A DNA stretch of 64,000 bases from JADLHS01 sp964561105 (GCA_964561105.1 CAZLOH010000020.1:1-64000); one strand, 5' to 3'; shown: positions 42,925-52,828, numbered from the stretch's first letter. Notes: a model not told the origin generated them from the sequence alone. Numbers and translations: made by a program.

Positions 42925-43293
42925 GTGAGTTGTGCTCGGTTGCTGGACGGTATGATTGATTGGCCCCCGATCAGCGGTTCCCGCTCAAGTGATTCGGCAT
43001 GTTCTTCAGCGCGAAAAAAGGCTGGCACGAACATAGCGGAAAAATGCCTCGTGATCGAGCGCGTGTTCTCCCAGTGTCTCAAGGACGGCCGCAAAATGTC
43101 CGGCGTTTTTAGTCTGGCCAAGCTGGCCAGCGGGTTGCCTTGTGTGATTGTTGACTATTCGGAATTGCCCGTTGCGGGAAAGTTGGTTCGCACCCTCTCA
43201 CTAAATCCAGCCCGGCTGCGCAAGGTTCAAAGCCCCCACTACGAGTACGTGTACGACGGATTGCTGGATCTGACACCGTTGAACTGCAATTAG
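42925..43293 (+). CDS. Possible small conserved protein, unknown
   Basis: 122 codons. The second half (CLVIERVFSQCLKDGRKMSG, VFSLAKLASGLPCVIVDYSE, LVRTLSLNPARLRKVQSPHY, EYVYDGLLDLTPLNCN) looks like real protein, with even hydrophobicity and no arginine- or proline-rich shadow composition. The first 45 residues (rich in Ser, Ala and Arg) may be untranslated and a later start is likely. No family was recognised. It faces the LuxR-type gene and ends 80 bases from its stop. It could also be a gene remnant. Confidence 0.35.
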   Translation: MSCARLLDGMIDWPPISGSRSSDSACSSARKKAGTNIAEKCLVIERVFSQCLKDGRKMSGVFSLAKLASGLPCVIVDYSELPVAGKLVRTLSLNPARLRKVQSPHYEYVYDGLLDLTPLNCN

Positions 43294-43373
43294 TCGCTCG
43301 TACGGTCACGCTTGCAGTTGTCGAAGCTCCCTCTGGCGACCGATTCGCACGGGGAAACTGAACCAAGCCTGGA

Positions 43374-44003
43374 TCAACGCCGTAAGGCTTTCGCCACCGC
43401 CTCGGTCCGGGTGCGAACGTGCAGCTTCTCGTAGATGCGACGGATGTACGTGCGCACGGTTTCAAAGCTGATCCCCAGTTTGTCGGAGATTTCTTTGTAC
43501 ATGAATCCCTGGCTCAGCAGATCGAGGACTTCTTGTTCACGGGGCGACAATTCCTCCGTCGAGGCCACCGGTGCGGCGCTGGTAGCCTGAAAGGATTGCA
43601 CCACTTTGCGCGCGATGTGGGCGGTCATGGGCGAGCCGCCGCCCTGCACTTCACGGAGGGCGTCAAGGATTTCCGCGCTCTTGGAGCGTTTGAGCAAATA
43701 ACCCGACGCGCCGGCGGCGAGAGAATTGAAGATGTTTTCCGTATCTTCGTAAGCCGTGAGCATCACGACTTGGAGAGTCGGCACGAGCTGTTTCAATTTC
43801 CGCACGCACTCGACGCCGTTCATGCCCGGGAGGTTGATGTCCATCAGGACGACATTCGGGCGTTCCTGGGGAATGGCGGCAATCGCGGCTTCCGCATTCG
43901 GATGCTGGCCGAGACATTCGAAGCCGTCGGCGCGCCCGATCATCCGGGCCAGCGTTTCGCGCAACTGGTCGTTGTCTTCCACGATGGAAACGGTGATGGC
44001 CAT
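43374..44003 (-). CDS. NarL/FixJ-type response regulator
   Basis: 209 aa. A receiver (ITVSIVEDNDQLRETLARMI; phospho-acceptor D55 in VVLMDINLPGMNG; MLTAYED; YLLKRSK) is joined to a LuxR-type helix-turn-helix (LSPREQEVLDLLSQGFMYKE, then ISFETVRTYIRRIYEKLHVR). It binds DNA and controls transcription when phosphorylated. The propeller kinase gene ends 7 bases upstream on the same strand and is clearly the cognate sensor. Targets are unknown; the shared words at 32359 and 42764 are one candidate. Confidence 0.92.
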   Translation of the reverse strand: MAITVSIVEDNDQLRETLARMIGRADGFECLGQHPNAEAAIAAIPQERPNVVLMDINLPGMNGVECVRKLKQLVPTLQVVMLTAYEDTENIFNSLAAGASGYLLKRSKSAEILDALREVQGGGSPMTAHIARKVVQSFQATSAAPVASTEELSPREQEVLDLLSQGFMYKEISDKLGISFETVRTYIRRIYEKLHVRTRTEAVAKALRR

Positions 44004-44010
44004 GAGTGTT

Positions 44011-46983
44011 TCAGCGGTTTCCGAGGGGCGCGACCAGCCTGGCGACGGCGCCTTGTTCCGGCCCAGGTGTCAGCGAAAACTCGCCACCGACATCTTTCAT
44101 CCGCTGACACATGTTGCGCAATCCATTTCTGCCGGTCTTGGTGGCGGCTTCACCGGGGCCGCGCCCGTTGTCCTCGATTTCGAGTGAGAATGTTTTCGCA
44201 TCCAGCCGCAGGCGGATTTTGACTTCGCTGGCGCGTGCATGTTTAACGACATTGTTGACAGCCTCCTTGAACGCCAGGAATACGTTGTGCCGCAGGTCGG
44301 GCGGGAGGTTGATGGCCGGCAGTTGCGCGGGCACTTCCAGCCGGTAACGAAGGCCAGCCAGCGCGAGGTAGTCTTGCGCGTATTTGCAGGCGTAGTTGAT
44401 CAACCCTTCCAGCGTGTCATTCGCGGGGTTCGCCGCCCAGACAATTTCATCCAGCGCATTCGAGGTGTCCCGGGCGGTCTGGGAGATTTGCCGGGCGTGG
44501 GATTCCACCTCGGCGGGCGAGGTCTTGTCCGACTCCACCATTTCTCCGAGCAAGGCCACCTGGGTCAAATTCGCTCCGAGTTGATCGTGCAAGTCGCGCG
44601 CGATACGGGAGCGTTCTTTTTCAAGCGCTTCCTGCTGCTTGAATTGTGCAAGTTGTCGTTGCAGGCGTTGCGTTGAAACGAAATAAACAGTCCCCACCAC
44701 CAGCCCTAATCCCAGTGCCACTGCGAGCGCGATGAACCACCAGGTCCGCCAGAACGGCGGCAACACGGTGATGCTGAGCGCGATTCCTTTGCGATTCCAG
44801 ACGCCGTCCTCATTGCAGGCCGTGACGTGAAAATGGTAGTCGCCGGGCGGCAATTTCGTGTAGCTCACGCGCCGCGCCTCCGTGGGCGAGTTCCAGGTCG
44901 CCTCCAGCCCTTCCATCCAGTAGCGGAAACGCGCCCGATCCGGCGTCGCCAGGTTCAGGCTCGTGTAAAAAATTTCCAACCTCTGCGCTCGGGCGGGCAC
45001 CGTCAAACTCCGCAACCACGACGAGGCAAGCCGATTTGTGTTTTGTTCCACGTCATTCAAACGTATGGATTCAATCGCCACGGGCGGTGGATTGGTGTTG
45101 GACACCAGCAGTGCTGGATCGAAGGTAACCAGCCCGCTGATCGTGGGAAACCACATCCGTCCATCGCGCGTGCGACAGGCCGCAGGCTGCGAACCTTGCG
45201 TACATTCGCTCGTGGGCAGGCCGTCACCTTTGCCATAGACGCGGACAGAGAGCGCAGGCGAGTTGCTTGAGCCGAAGCCGGCGACCGAACCCCTGGCCAT
45301 GCGCATCAAACCGAGGTTCGAACCGATCCACAAATTGGCTCGCTCGTCCTCGATGAGATACCCGATGCTGTCGCTCGCCAAACCGTCCTTCGTGCCAAAG
45401 TGAGTCCATTGATCGCCCTGCAATCGCCCTAGTCCGTTGCCGGTGCCGACCCAGAGAGCATCCTCGTGATCCACGCAAAGTGACGCGATGTTCTCGCACG
45501 GCAGGCCGGCGTCTTGGTGAATAGTGGTGAACTTGCCGCCGCGCCAACGAGTCAGGCCGTCGCGCGCCGTCCCGAACCAAAGATTGCCCGCCGCGTCATC
45601 CGCGATGGCGGTGACTTGATTTCCGGCCAAGCCGCTTTGCTGGTTGAACCACTGCCACTCGTGCTTATCCCAGCAAGCCAATCCGGCGTCCGTCCCCACC
45701 CAGAGGCGATCGCGGCGATCCTGATGAATCGCCAGAATGTTCCGGCCGCGCAACCAATTGTTGCGCACTTGTTGGAAACGGCCGGCGACGAATTCAAACA
45801 GCCCGGCATCGCGTGTGCCGACCCAAACTCGCTGGGCGCGATCCACAAGGACCGTCGAAAAATTCGGGCTGATTCCTTGCGCGGTCCCATAATCCCGAAT
45901 CTCGTCACCTTTCCAATACGTCACCCCGCCACCGTTGAATCCGAGCCACATCCCCCCGTCCGCGTCCGGGCAAGCCGACTGCACCACCCAGTCGCGTGAT
46001 GCCTTGGCGACACTGAACGGGTTTCGCTTCACCCGGTTCAAGCCGCTGCCGTCCGTGCCCACCCAGAGATTCCCCTCGCGATCCTCGCACAGCGACAACA
46101 CCGTTGGTCGCGTCAAGCCCGGCACGGCATAGCTTTGGCCCGAACCATCAAAGCGAAACAGCCCGCCGTTCTGTGTGCCGATTGCGAGGTTGCCCTCGTG
46201 ATCCTCGATCGCCGCCATGATTCGTGCCGCGCCCCACGGGTATCTGCCCAAGTCCAGTTCCACCTGATTGGTTTGCAGTTTGAGAATCCGTCCATCGGCC
46301 AGCGCCCAGTACCCACTCTTTCGGCTGGCAACCAGGCCATCCAGCCGGCCCGGCAGCGCATTGGTCCGGAGCAATAATTCAAATGGCGCAGCGTCCAAGT
46401 CCGACACCACACTGAACAGTTGCGTATCCGTGCCAATCCAGAGTTGTCCGTTGGTCTCCGAAATCACCGCGCGGCAGTTGCTGAACGGCGCGCCTACCCG
46501 CCAGACATTTTGCACCCGACCGGCACGACAGCGCGCCAGGCGGCCGTCCGCCGTGTAGAGCCACACGGCGCTGGTGACATCTTCGCACGCCGAGACAATT
46601 TGACCGCCCGACCCATCGCCACCGAGATCCAGATTCCTGACCTGTCCATCTTTGATTAAAATGGCTCCGCCCTCGGCCGTGCCCGCCCACAACCCACCCT
46701 CACGATCCGCAAACAGTCGAACAATCGTGCTGCTGGTTAGCCCCGGAGTGTTCCATTCCGTGAAAATCTCGAAGTGATTTCCGTCGAACCGGGCTAGCCC
46801 CTTGAGTGTGCCCAGCCAGAGATAACCGTCCCGCGCCTGCGCCAGCGAGATCACCGAGCTTTGTGGCAGACCGCTCGGCGACGGATCCACGATATAAGTC
46901 GGTGCCGGTGCGGCGTGAGTGGCAATGCCGACCTGCCCCAGCAACAGCCAGGCGAATATCAGCGCGCGTTGACACTTCGGCAT
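44011..46983 (-). CDS. Two-component propeller sensor histidine kinase (Y_Y_Y type)
   Basis: 990 aa from the ATG at 46983 (MPKCQRALIF); a TTG at 47013 would add ten residues. A signal peptide (ALIFAWLLLGQVGIATHAAP) leads to about 14 Reg_prop blades forming two seven-bladed propellers (repeated WLGT, GLARF, LWVGTDGSGLNRV patterns, about 30-640). A Y_Y_Y domain (about 650-730, RVSYTKLPPGDYHFHVTACN), one helix (WWFIALAVALGLGLVVGTVY), a HisKA_3 domain (ARDLHDQLGANLTQVALLGE, H799) and an ATPase domain (NGRGPGEAA) follow. The periplasmic propellers probably sense glycans or their fragments, as in Bacteroidetes. It signals to the LuxR-type protein encoded next. Confidence 0.92.
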   Translation of the reverse strand: MPKCQRALIFAWLLLGQVGIATHAAPAPTYIVDPSPSGLPQSSVISLAQARDGYLWLGTLKGLARFDGNHFEIFTEWNTPGLTSSTIVRLFADREGGLWAGTAEGGAILIKDGQVRNLDLGGDGSGGQIVSACEDVTSAVWLYTADGRLARCRAGRVQNVWRVGAPFSNCRAVISETNGQLWIGTDTQLFSVVSDLDAAPFELLLRTNALPGRLDGLVASRKSGYWALADGRILKLQTNQVELDLGRYPWGAARIMAAIEDHEGNLAIGTQNGGLFRFDGSGQSYAVPGLTRPTVLSLCEDREGNLWVGTDGSGLNRVKRNPFSVAKASRDWVVQSACPDADGGMWLGFNGGGVTYWKGDEIRDYGTAQGISPNFSTVLVDRAQRVWVGTRDAGLFEFVAGRFQQVRNNWLRGRNILAIHQDRRDRLWVGTDAGLACWDKHEWQWFNQQSGLAGNQVTAIADDAAGNLWFGTARDGLTRWRGGKFTTIHQDAGLPCENIASLCVDHEDALWVGTGNGLGRLQGDQWTHFGTKDGLASDSIGYLIEDERANLWIGSNLGLMRMARGSVAGFGSSNSPALSVRVYGKGDGLPTSECTQGSQPAACRTRDGRMWFPTISGLVTFDPALLVSNTNPPPVAIESIRLNDVEQNTNRLASSWLRSLTVPARAQRLEIFYTSLNLATPDRARFRYWMEGLEATWNSPTEARRVSYTKLPPGDYHFHVTACNEDGVWNRKGIALSITVLPPFWRTWWFIALAVALGLGLVVGTVYFVSTQRLQRQLAQFKQQEALEKERSRIARDLHDQLGANLTQVALLGEMVESDKTSPAEVESHARQISQTARDTSNALDEIVWAANPANDTLEGLINYACKYAQDYLALAGLRYRLEVPAQLPAINLPPDLRHNVFLAFKEAVNNVVKHARASEVKIRLRLDAKTFSLEIEDNGRGPGEAATKTGRNGLRNMCQRMKDVGGEFSLTPGPEQGAVARLVAPLGNR

Positions 46984-47623
46984 GGACGGATGGTTGGAAG
47001 ATGTGTCGGTCAAGTAAAGTCCAATGACGGGAAACGACTGATGAACTGCGGATTTTAGCCCTGCTCCTGACTCAACGGGCAGCGTGGAGCGCAGCGCTCT
47101 GAGCTACGCGGCGAAAATGAAGTTTCCAACAGGACACAACACTACTTTCAGTGCGTGACCGTAGCGGAGGGAAGACTAGCTTACGAGGCCCGGAGGCTGA
47201 GAGTCAGGGCAAGCACCACGCCGGCGGCCACGCCCGACAACGCCAGAGCCAGAATCCGGCCCCAAGCGAACCTGACTTCGCGGCGAAGATTCTCAAATTG
47301 GGCAATGCTGGTTACTTGCATGGCTTGCTTTGAGCACGCTAGATGCCACGCGGATGCGGCTGAAAAAGTTTGTGGGATCCACTCTTGGTCAAGAGGCGGA
47401 ACAATCCGTCGGAGGTCGGGGTCGAGAGAATCGCAGCAATCTTGGTGAAAATCTCGACGACTGGTGGCTTGGGTAGGGGAAGGCGAGAGATCGCAAATAC
47501 TTCTGTTGAAACCGAGGAACCCAGCTCTGCTCCAATTTCAGACACGCTGCTCCAAATGCGGACAGGTATGGACAAAGTTCGTCAACTGCGTGAGCACGAA
47601 CCCGGATCGGCCCCGGGGCTGGC
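46984..47623. other. Intergenic, no gene seen
   Basis: Up to 640 bases between the propeller kinase and the small lipoprotein. Short open frames exist on both strands but none has a recognisable domain, signal or start context. A short palindrome, AGCGCAGCGCT (47093-47103), lies in a run of GC-rich words. The kinase/regulator promoter should be near 47000-47060, but I see no good consensus. Confidence 0.4.
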
Positions 47624-47998
47624 TCATCGAATTTGATATAGGACATCCAGAGGCGTCTGTCCGGTCTTCAGAAATTCGTCATACTGAGCCAGCGTCCACA
47701 TCAGGTAACTTCCTTTGCGCCGGGTCATGACGCGTTGCGGTTCGCGCATCAGCGGGTGGTGGAAAACAAGCCGGCGACCATCAAAGGAATAGACTCCGGT
47801 CAGAGCGGCCGGGTCCGGGCCGACTGCGGTTACGTATCGCCAGGTAAAGTATCCGTTTCGCAATGTGATGTCTTCATGGGAGAACGAACCTTCCAGCCGG
47901 ACACGGTAGCGACCTTCAATTTTGACCCCCGAGGGCGGGCCACAGGCGCAACCTCCGAGGAACAGGAGGGTGGCAAAGAGGATGGCCACGTTCTTCAC
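47624..47998 (-). CDS. Small lipoprotein of unknown function
   Basis: 124 aa from a GTG at 47998 (VKNVAILFATLLFLGGCACG). The LGGC lipobox and the hydrophobic run fix the start near here: the longer open frame upstream passes through a tRNA gene and cannot be coding. The mature part is beta-rich (VKIEGRYRVRLEGSFSHEDI, YFTWRYVTAVGPDPAALTGV, RRLVFHHPLMREPQRVM) and resembles no family I know. The tRNA-Leu lies just upstream on the same strand. The weak start codon lowers confidence in the exact N-terminus. Confidence 0.55.
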   Translation of the reverse strand: MKNVAILFATLLFLGGCACGPPSGVKIEGRYRVRLEGSFSHEDITLRNGYFTWRYVTAVGPDPAALTGVYSFDGRRLVFHHPLMREPQRVMTRRKGSYLMWTLAQYDEFLKTGQTPLDVLYQIR

Positions 47999-48061
47999 TG
48001 GGAACAGTTCCGAGGACAGGTCCAGCGCCCTGCGATCCTGCCCCTCCGACAATTTCAAAAA

Positions 48062-48146
48062 TGGTGCGCACGGCAGGACTTGAACCTGCACACCTTGCGG
48101 CACTACCACCTCAAAGTAGCGTGTCTGCCAATTCCACCACGTGCGC
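48062..48146 (-). tRNA. tRNA-Leu (anticodon GAG)
   Basis: Read on the minus strand: acceptor GCGCACG (5') pairs with CGTGCGC (3'), followed by discriminator A and an encoded CCA (48062-48064). The D arm contains TGGTGGAATTGGCAGACAC. The anticodon loop is TTGAGGT, giving GAG, which reads CUC/CUU. The T arm is GCAGG-TTCAAGT-CCTGC. A class II variable arm of about 12 bases is present. Length is 85 nt with CCA. Confidence 0.95.
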
Positions 48147-48368
48147 AGCGACCGGCTGGCAGTGAACCAATCCACGTCGCCCCAAGCAAGGTTAATCTCG
48201 ACTCCAGATTAATTTTGATCTGTTTGAACGGTGCTGTCAGTGGAGGTGATGACCGTGCTGTTTACTCAAGGTGTCACGCTCCGGCCAGGTATTGTTCCGG
48301 TGAGCACGGGTGATCGGGTAATTGAAACTTGGCAGTGCAAATTCGTTCTGGTTAGCTCCCCGGGCCGA

Positions 48369-50582
48369 ATGAACAAAGCGATTGCCGCCATTTCTGTCTC
48401 CTTGCTCGTCTCATTCGCGCACCCGTCGTCATCGCAAGCCCAGCAGAAGCCGTCCCTGGAAATCAGCGCCTACCCCAGCACGGGTCAGGTCGAATACAAT
48501 CTCAAGGACAATACCTTCGTCGCGACCAACGGCATCATGGTCCGCTTTGGTGATGCGGTGATGACGGCGGATCAGGCGCGCGGCGATCAGGCGACGGGCG
48601 AGGTGGTAGCGGAAGGTCACGTACGCGTGCAAAGCGGCGAACTGGTGTGGGTGGGAGAAAAAATCCGCTACAATTTTTTCACGCACAAGATGGAGTCAGA
48701 GCAGTTCCGCACCGGCCAGGCGCCGGTGTTTGCCGGTGGAGATGATCTGCAGGGTGTTAACCTCGGCGGGGATGTGAGCAATCAGGTTTACACCGCCCGG
48801 AATGCGATGGTGACCACGGACGACATCGCCAATCCCGCCACGCGGATACGCGCCAGCTCGATCAAGGTGGTGCCGAATCAGTACATCGAGGCACGCCACG
48901 CGGTGTTTTATGTGGGCAACGTGCCGGTGTTCTACTTTCCTTATTTCACGCAGCGGTTGGATGGCCGGGCCAACCGGTTCAGTTTCGTGCCGGGGTCGGG
49001 CAGCAGCTACGGGCCGTTTTTGTTGAGCAGTTACCATTGGTATCTCAATGACGAACTGGACGGAGTGCTGCATGCGGATTACCGGGAAAAACGCGGTGCG
49101 GCCGGCGGTGCGGATTTCAACCTGCACCTCGGACGCTGGGGCGAATCGTCGCTGCGGGGGTATTACCTGAATGACCAGGACCCGACGGAGGGCAACGCCG
49201 GGTACGATATTCCGAACAACCGCTACGTCTTCAATTTCAATTACCTCGCCTCGCCGGTCACGAATCTGTACGTCCGGTCCAAGATCAACTGGCAAAGCGA
49301 TCCGCAGGTGGAGCAAAACTTTTTCGAGGGCCAGTATCGCGCGAACCCGCAACCGCCCAGCTTCGTCGAGGTCAACCCGCTGTCCGACAATTGGAGTCTC
49401 GACCTGATGGTCCAGCCGCAGGTGAATAATTTTCTGGATACCATCGAACGATTGCCGGGCGTGCAGCTTAATGGTTACCAGCAGCCGGTTTTTGGTTCTC
49501 CGCTCTACTACGAGAGCGCCAGTTCGGTGGGTTACTACGATCATGCGTATGCGGACTCCAACGGAATTCCCACCGGGCTGGACTACGCCGCGCCCCGGGC
49601 CGACACCTTTCAGCAACTGACCCTGCCGCACACTTTTTTTGGGTGGCTCAATGTGGCGCCGCGCGTGGGTGGGCGGTTGTCGTATTACGGCGAGGCCACC
49701 GGGCCGGGCGGCACCAACGATGCCGTGGGGCGCGCGGTGTTCAACACGGGCATGGAAGTCCAGTTCAAGGCCTCGCAAACCTGGCCCGGTGTGACGAACC
49801 GGTTGCTGGCGATGGATGGGCTGCGCCACATCTTCGAGCCATCGGTCAACTACGCCTATGTGCCGACGCCGAGCGCGCTGCCCTCGCAATTGCCGCAGTT
49901 CGACTACCAATTGCCAAGCCTGCGCTTGTTGCCCATTGATTATCCCGATTACAACTCGATTGATTCCATTGACAGCCAGAATGTGATGCGACTCAGCTTG
50001 CGCAACTGGTTTCAAACCAAACGGCGCGGCAAGATCGAGAATCTGTTCTACTGGGATCTCTACACCGACTGGCGGCTGACTCCAACCGCCGGCCAGAGCA
50101 CGTTTGCCGGACTGTTCTCGGACTTTGTGTTTCGTCCGCGCCAATGGTTGGTGTTGAATTCTTCGATGGTTTATGACATCGAAGGCGGCGCACTCGAACT
50201 GGCTTATCACTCCATCGCGCTGGTGCCGAACAATACCTGGAGTCTCTCCCTCGGCCATCTTTACACGGAGCCGACCAGTTCGAGCTCAATCACCGCCGGA
50301 GTCAACAGTTCCCTGACCAGCACGTTCTTCTACCGGCTCAATGAGAACTGGGGATTTCGCATGAGCCACCAATACGCCGTGCAACAAAACTGGATGCAGG
50401 AACAATTCTACTCGATTTACCGCGACTTCCGTAACTGGACGGCCGCGTTGACCGTCCGTCTGCGCGACAACCAGGACAGCCCGGACGACGTGACGTTTGC
50501 CTTCACCTTTTCCCTGAAAGCCGCGCCGAAGTACGGCGTCGGTCAGGACGCGGTGAATCCGGCCTCGTTGCTGGGTTATTAA
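48369..50582 (+). CDS. lptD: LPS-assembly outer-membrane protein LptD
   Basis: 737 aa from the ATG at 48369 (MNKAIAAISVSLLVSFAHPS, signal peptide ending at SQAQQ). The N-terminal OstA/LptA-like domain (about 35-150: YNLKDNTFVATNGIMVRFGD, AVMTADQARGDQATGEVVAE, GHVRVQSGELVWVGEKIR) is followed by a beta-barrel rich in Tyr and Trp (from about 170 to the end). LptD inserts lipopolysaccharide in the outer leaflet of the outer membrane with LptE. It is a little shorter than proteobacterial LptD (about 780). Its stop overlaps that of the convergent phosphoesterase by two bases. LptE was not recognised nearby. Confidence 0.88.
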   Translation: MNKAIAAISVSLLVSFAHPSSSQAQQKPSLEISAYPSTGQVEYNLKDNTFVATNGIMVRFGDAVMTADQARGDQATGEVVAEGHVRVQSGELVWVGEKIRYNFFTHKMESEQFRTGQAPVFAGGDDLQGVNLGGDVSNQVYTARNAMVTTDDIANPATRIRASSIKVVPNQYIEARHAVFYVGNVPVFYFPYFTQRLDGRANRFSFVPGSGSSYGPFLLSSYHWYLNDELDGVLHADYREKRGAAGGADFNLHLGRWGESSLRGYYLNDQDPTEGNAGYDIPNNRYVFNFNYLASPVTNLYVRSKINWQSDPQVEQNFFEGQYRANPQPPSFVEVNPLSDNWSLDLMVQPQVNNFLDTIERLPGVQLNGYQQPVFGSPLYYESASSVGYYDHAYADSNGIPTGLDYAAPRADTFQQLTLPHTFFGWLNVAPRVGGRLSYYGEATGPGGTNDAVGRAVFNTGMEVQFKASQTWPGVTNRLLAMDGLRHIFEPSVNYAYVPTPSALPSQLPQFDYQLPSLRLLPIDYPDYNSIDSIDSQNVMRLSLRNWFQTKRRGKIENLFYWDLYTDWRLTPTAGQSTFAGLFSDFVFRPRQWLVLNSSMVYDIEGGALELAYHSIALVPNNTWSLSLGHLYTEPTSSSSITAGVNSSLTSTFFYRLNENWGFRMSHQYAVQQNWMQEQFYSIYRDFRNWTAALTVRLRDNQDSPDDVTFAFTFSLKAAPKYGVGQDAVNPASLLGY

Positions 50583-51556
50583 CGCCGCAAGGCGTGGAAT
50601 TGAAACCGCGCCGGTTGGCTGGCGGCCGCGTCGAGCTCAACCGTCAAGTAACCGCCGTCGTTCAGGAGTTCGATCCCCGCCAACGACGGGCACAGCAGCG
50701 GTCGAAAGGCGCGCCACTGCCGGGCCTCGTTGAGGGCGCGACTCATTCGGCGAATGGAATGGCCGAGGCCGGAGACGACCGGCATGCCGGAAAGCAGTTT
50801 GCTCAATCGCCAATACAGATTTGAGTGCAAATGCCCGATGACGGTTCGCTCAATCTGCGGAAGTCTTTTCCCAATCACCTCGTCCCGCGCCAGAAACGGC
50901 AGGGCCGTGGGATCGTGGCAGAAAAATAAAACACGCTGTCCGGGGCGCAAGGAAGCGAAGGCGGCGCGGACCTCGGCGAGATGGTGTTCGCGGAGTTTTT
51001 CCCAGCCCGCGTATTCGGTGGGCAGCAGGTCGTGCTCGAAAACGGGCAGCGCGATGAGCGAGGAGACGCAGTTGAACAAAACGTATTGGCCCAGGTCCAG
51101 CCGCCAGAACGGTGGCATGCCCAGTTCCGAGATGCCTCGCTCCCAGCTTCGCAAGCGCATTCCGCCCCCCGGGCCCACCAGTCGGCGTTTGCCGAGTTCG
51201 TGATCGCCCCAGTTGAGACGGGAACGGTCGCCAAATTTTGCGCGCAGTTTGCCGGCGAAGGCCTGTGCGCTTTCCAGCGCGCCCTCGTCGCTGAGGCCAC
51301 AGGCGCCGATGTCGCAGGAGTAATCCCCGTTGGCAATGACGTAGTCCGCCGCAGTCGTCGCAGCGAGAAAACGATCCAGTTGACCGTTTTGCCGGAGGGG
51401 ATAACGCAGCCAAATCTGGCGGCGATATTGTCGCAGCGCGAAGCGGAGCAGCGGATTGGTGACGTCGCGAAGCTCGAAATCATCCCCCACCGCCTGCTCG
51501 CGCGGACCGGCGTGGTGGACGTCGCTCAGGAGCGCAAGGTGAAAGCGTCGGCTCAT
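50579..51556 (-). CDS. Calcineurin-like metallophosphoesterase
   Basis: 325 aa. All five metal motifs of the calcineurin-like fold can be seen in order: LALLSDVHHAG (1), YVIANGDYSCDIG (2), LNWGDHELG (3, in place of GNHE), VLFFCHDPTALPF (4) and RTVIGHLHSNLYW (5). It probably acts on a phosphoester or pyrophosphate lipid or nucleotide. It could be involved in envelope lipid processing near lptD, for example like UDP-diacylglucosamine hydrolases, but the motif spacing does not identify LpxH/LpxI. It follows the PAS kinase by 8 bases on the same strand. The convergent overlap with lptD is very small. Confidence 0.85.
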   Translation of the reverse strand: MSRRFHLALLSDVHHAGPREQAVGDDFELRDVTNPLLRFALRQYRRQIWLRYPLRQNGQLDRFLAATTAADYVIANGDYSCDIGACGLSDEGALESAQAFAGKLRAKFGDRSRLNWGDHELGKRRLVGPGGGMRLRSWERGISELGMPPFWRLDLGQYVLFNCVSSLIALPVFEHDLLPTEYAGWEKLREHHLAEVRAAFASLRPGQRVLFFCHDPTALPFLARDEVIGKRLPQIERTVIGHLHSNLYWRLSKLLSGMPVVSGLGHSIRRMSRALNEARQWRAFRPLLCPSLAGIELLNDGGYLTVELDAAASQPARFQFHALRR

Positions 51557-51564
51557 GAGCCGGC

Positions 51565-52668
51565 TCAGGGAGCTTGGCCGCTGGCGGGAAGGAGAATACT
51601 GAAGGTCGTGCCTTTGGCGGGCTCGCTCTGCACGGTGATCTGGCCGTGGTGTTCCTGGACGATCCGGCGGGTGATCGGCAGGCCGAGCCCGGTGCCGTGG
51701 CTTTTGGTGGTGAAGAACGGTTCAAACATGCGAGGAAGATTTTCCGGGGCAATGCCCGTGCCGGTGTCGGCCACGGTGACGCGCAGGTGCGGTTCGCGGC
51801 GGCCCGGGGACACCGCCGGGTTTGGAGGCGCCGCCAGCCATTCGGTGGAAACCGTCAGCGTGCCATTCGTGCCGGTGGCTTCGATGGCATTGAGAAACAG
51901 GTTGACAAAAACCTGCTCCAACTGGCAATCGTCGCCCAGTACCGCGTCCGGCGCGGCGTTGAACGAGCGGTTAAGCGAAATCAACTTGCCGTCCAGTTGG
52001 TGCTGCACCATGCGGAGCGAATGTTCCAGGACATCGTGCAGGCGGACGGTGGAGCGCGTGGGGCCGGCGGCACCGCCGAACTTGAGCAACTGACGCACGA
52101 TGGAATTCACCCGGGTCATTTCGCGCCCGACGATGGTGGCCAGTTCCGCGTCCTTGTTCTTTTCGAGCAACAAGTCCACGAACGCTTTCACGGCGACGAG
52201 CGCGTTTTTAATTTCATGCGCCATCGAGGCCGAGAGGGTGCCGATGGTGGCGAGGCGGTCAAGCCGGGTGACGGTCTGTTCGAGCCGTTGGAAGCCGGTG
52301 ATGTCGCTCAGGACGACGACGACATCGAAGCCATCTGCTCCCGCGCGAAGGGGCAGGGCGTTGACGTGGAGTTGCCGGGTGCGTCGCCCTTCGGAGTTTA
52401 GCACAAGGTCATCGGCGAGGACGGCGTTTTGGGTGACAAAGACATCGCGAATGATGCGTTGGAGCGGCGGCGGCAGTTGCGTGAGCGAAGCCAGCGGAGG
52501 ACTTCCCGGGGTCAGTCCGAGCGCCTCGGCGGCGATCGGGGTGCAACTGAGGATTTGGCCGCGCGGGTTGATCACAAACACGCCGGGCGAGAGACAGTCC
52601 CGCAACGCCGGTGTGAGGTTCAAGCCCTCAAGGGCGTCGGCGACGTGGCGTTGACTGCGGGCGGACAT
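51565..52668 (-). CDS. Cytoplasmic PAS-domain histidine kinase
   Basis: 367 aa from the ATG at 52668 (MSARSQRHVA); a TTG at 52689 is also in frame. A PAS domain (about 20-130, SPGVFVINPRGQILSCTPIA) precedes HisKA with H151 (SMAHEIKNALVAVKAFVDLL), then an ATPase domain with N-box VFVNLFLNAIEA, ADTGTGIAPENLP, and GTGLGLPITRRIVQEHHG. No membrane segment is visible, so it is an NtrB-like cytosolic kinase. It sits between the phosphoesterase and the FadL gene on the minus strand. No response regulator adjoins it, so it may serve the signalling locus further right. Confidence 0.88.
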   Translation of the reverse strand: MSARSQRHVADALEGLNLTPALRDCLSPGVFVINPRGQILSCTPIAAEALGLTPGSPPLASLTQLPPPLQRIIRDVFVTQNAVLADDLVLNSEGRRTRQLHVNALPLRAGADGFDVVVVLSDITGFQRLEQTVTRLDRLATIGTLSASMAHEIKNALVAVKAFVDLLLEKNKDAELATIVGREMTRVNSIVRQLLKFGGAAGPTRSTVRLHDVLEHSLRMVQHQLDGKLISLNRSFNAAPDAVLGDDCQLEQVFVNLFLNAIEATGTNGTLTVSTEWLAAPPNPAVSPGRREPHLRVTVADTGTGIAPENLPRMFEPFFTTKSHGTGLGLPITRRIVQEHHGQITVQSEPAKGTTFSILLPASGQAP

Positions 52669-52828
52669 GCTTATGGTGCTATACGGCAACGCAGTCTCGG
52701 GCGCACAACAATAACTACCGTCCTCACTTATTCAATCAAGCGCCCTCGCGTGCGGTGCGGATAAAATGCTCAAGATTTTGGCCAAGGCTCAAGCCATTTC
52801 GTAGATGGAATCCGCAAACATCTGGAGT

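Noticed and set aside
47999..48175. Upstream extension of the small lipoprotein frame
   Set aside because: It reads through the tRNA-Leu gene; the peptide WWNWQTRYFEVVVPQ is the usual false translation of a tRNA-Leu.
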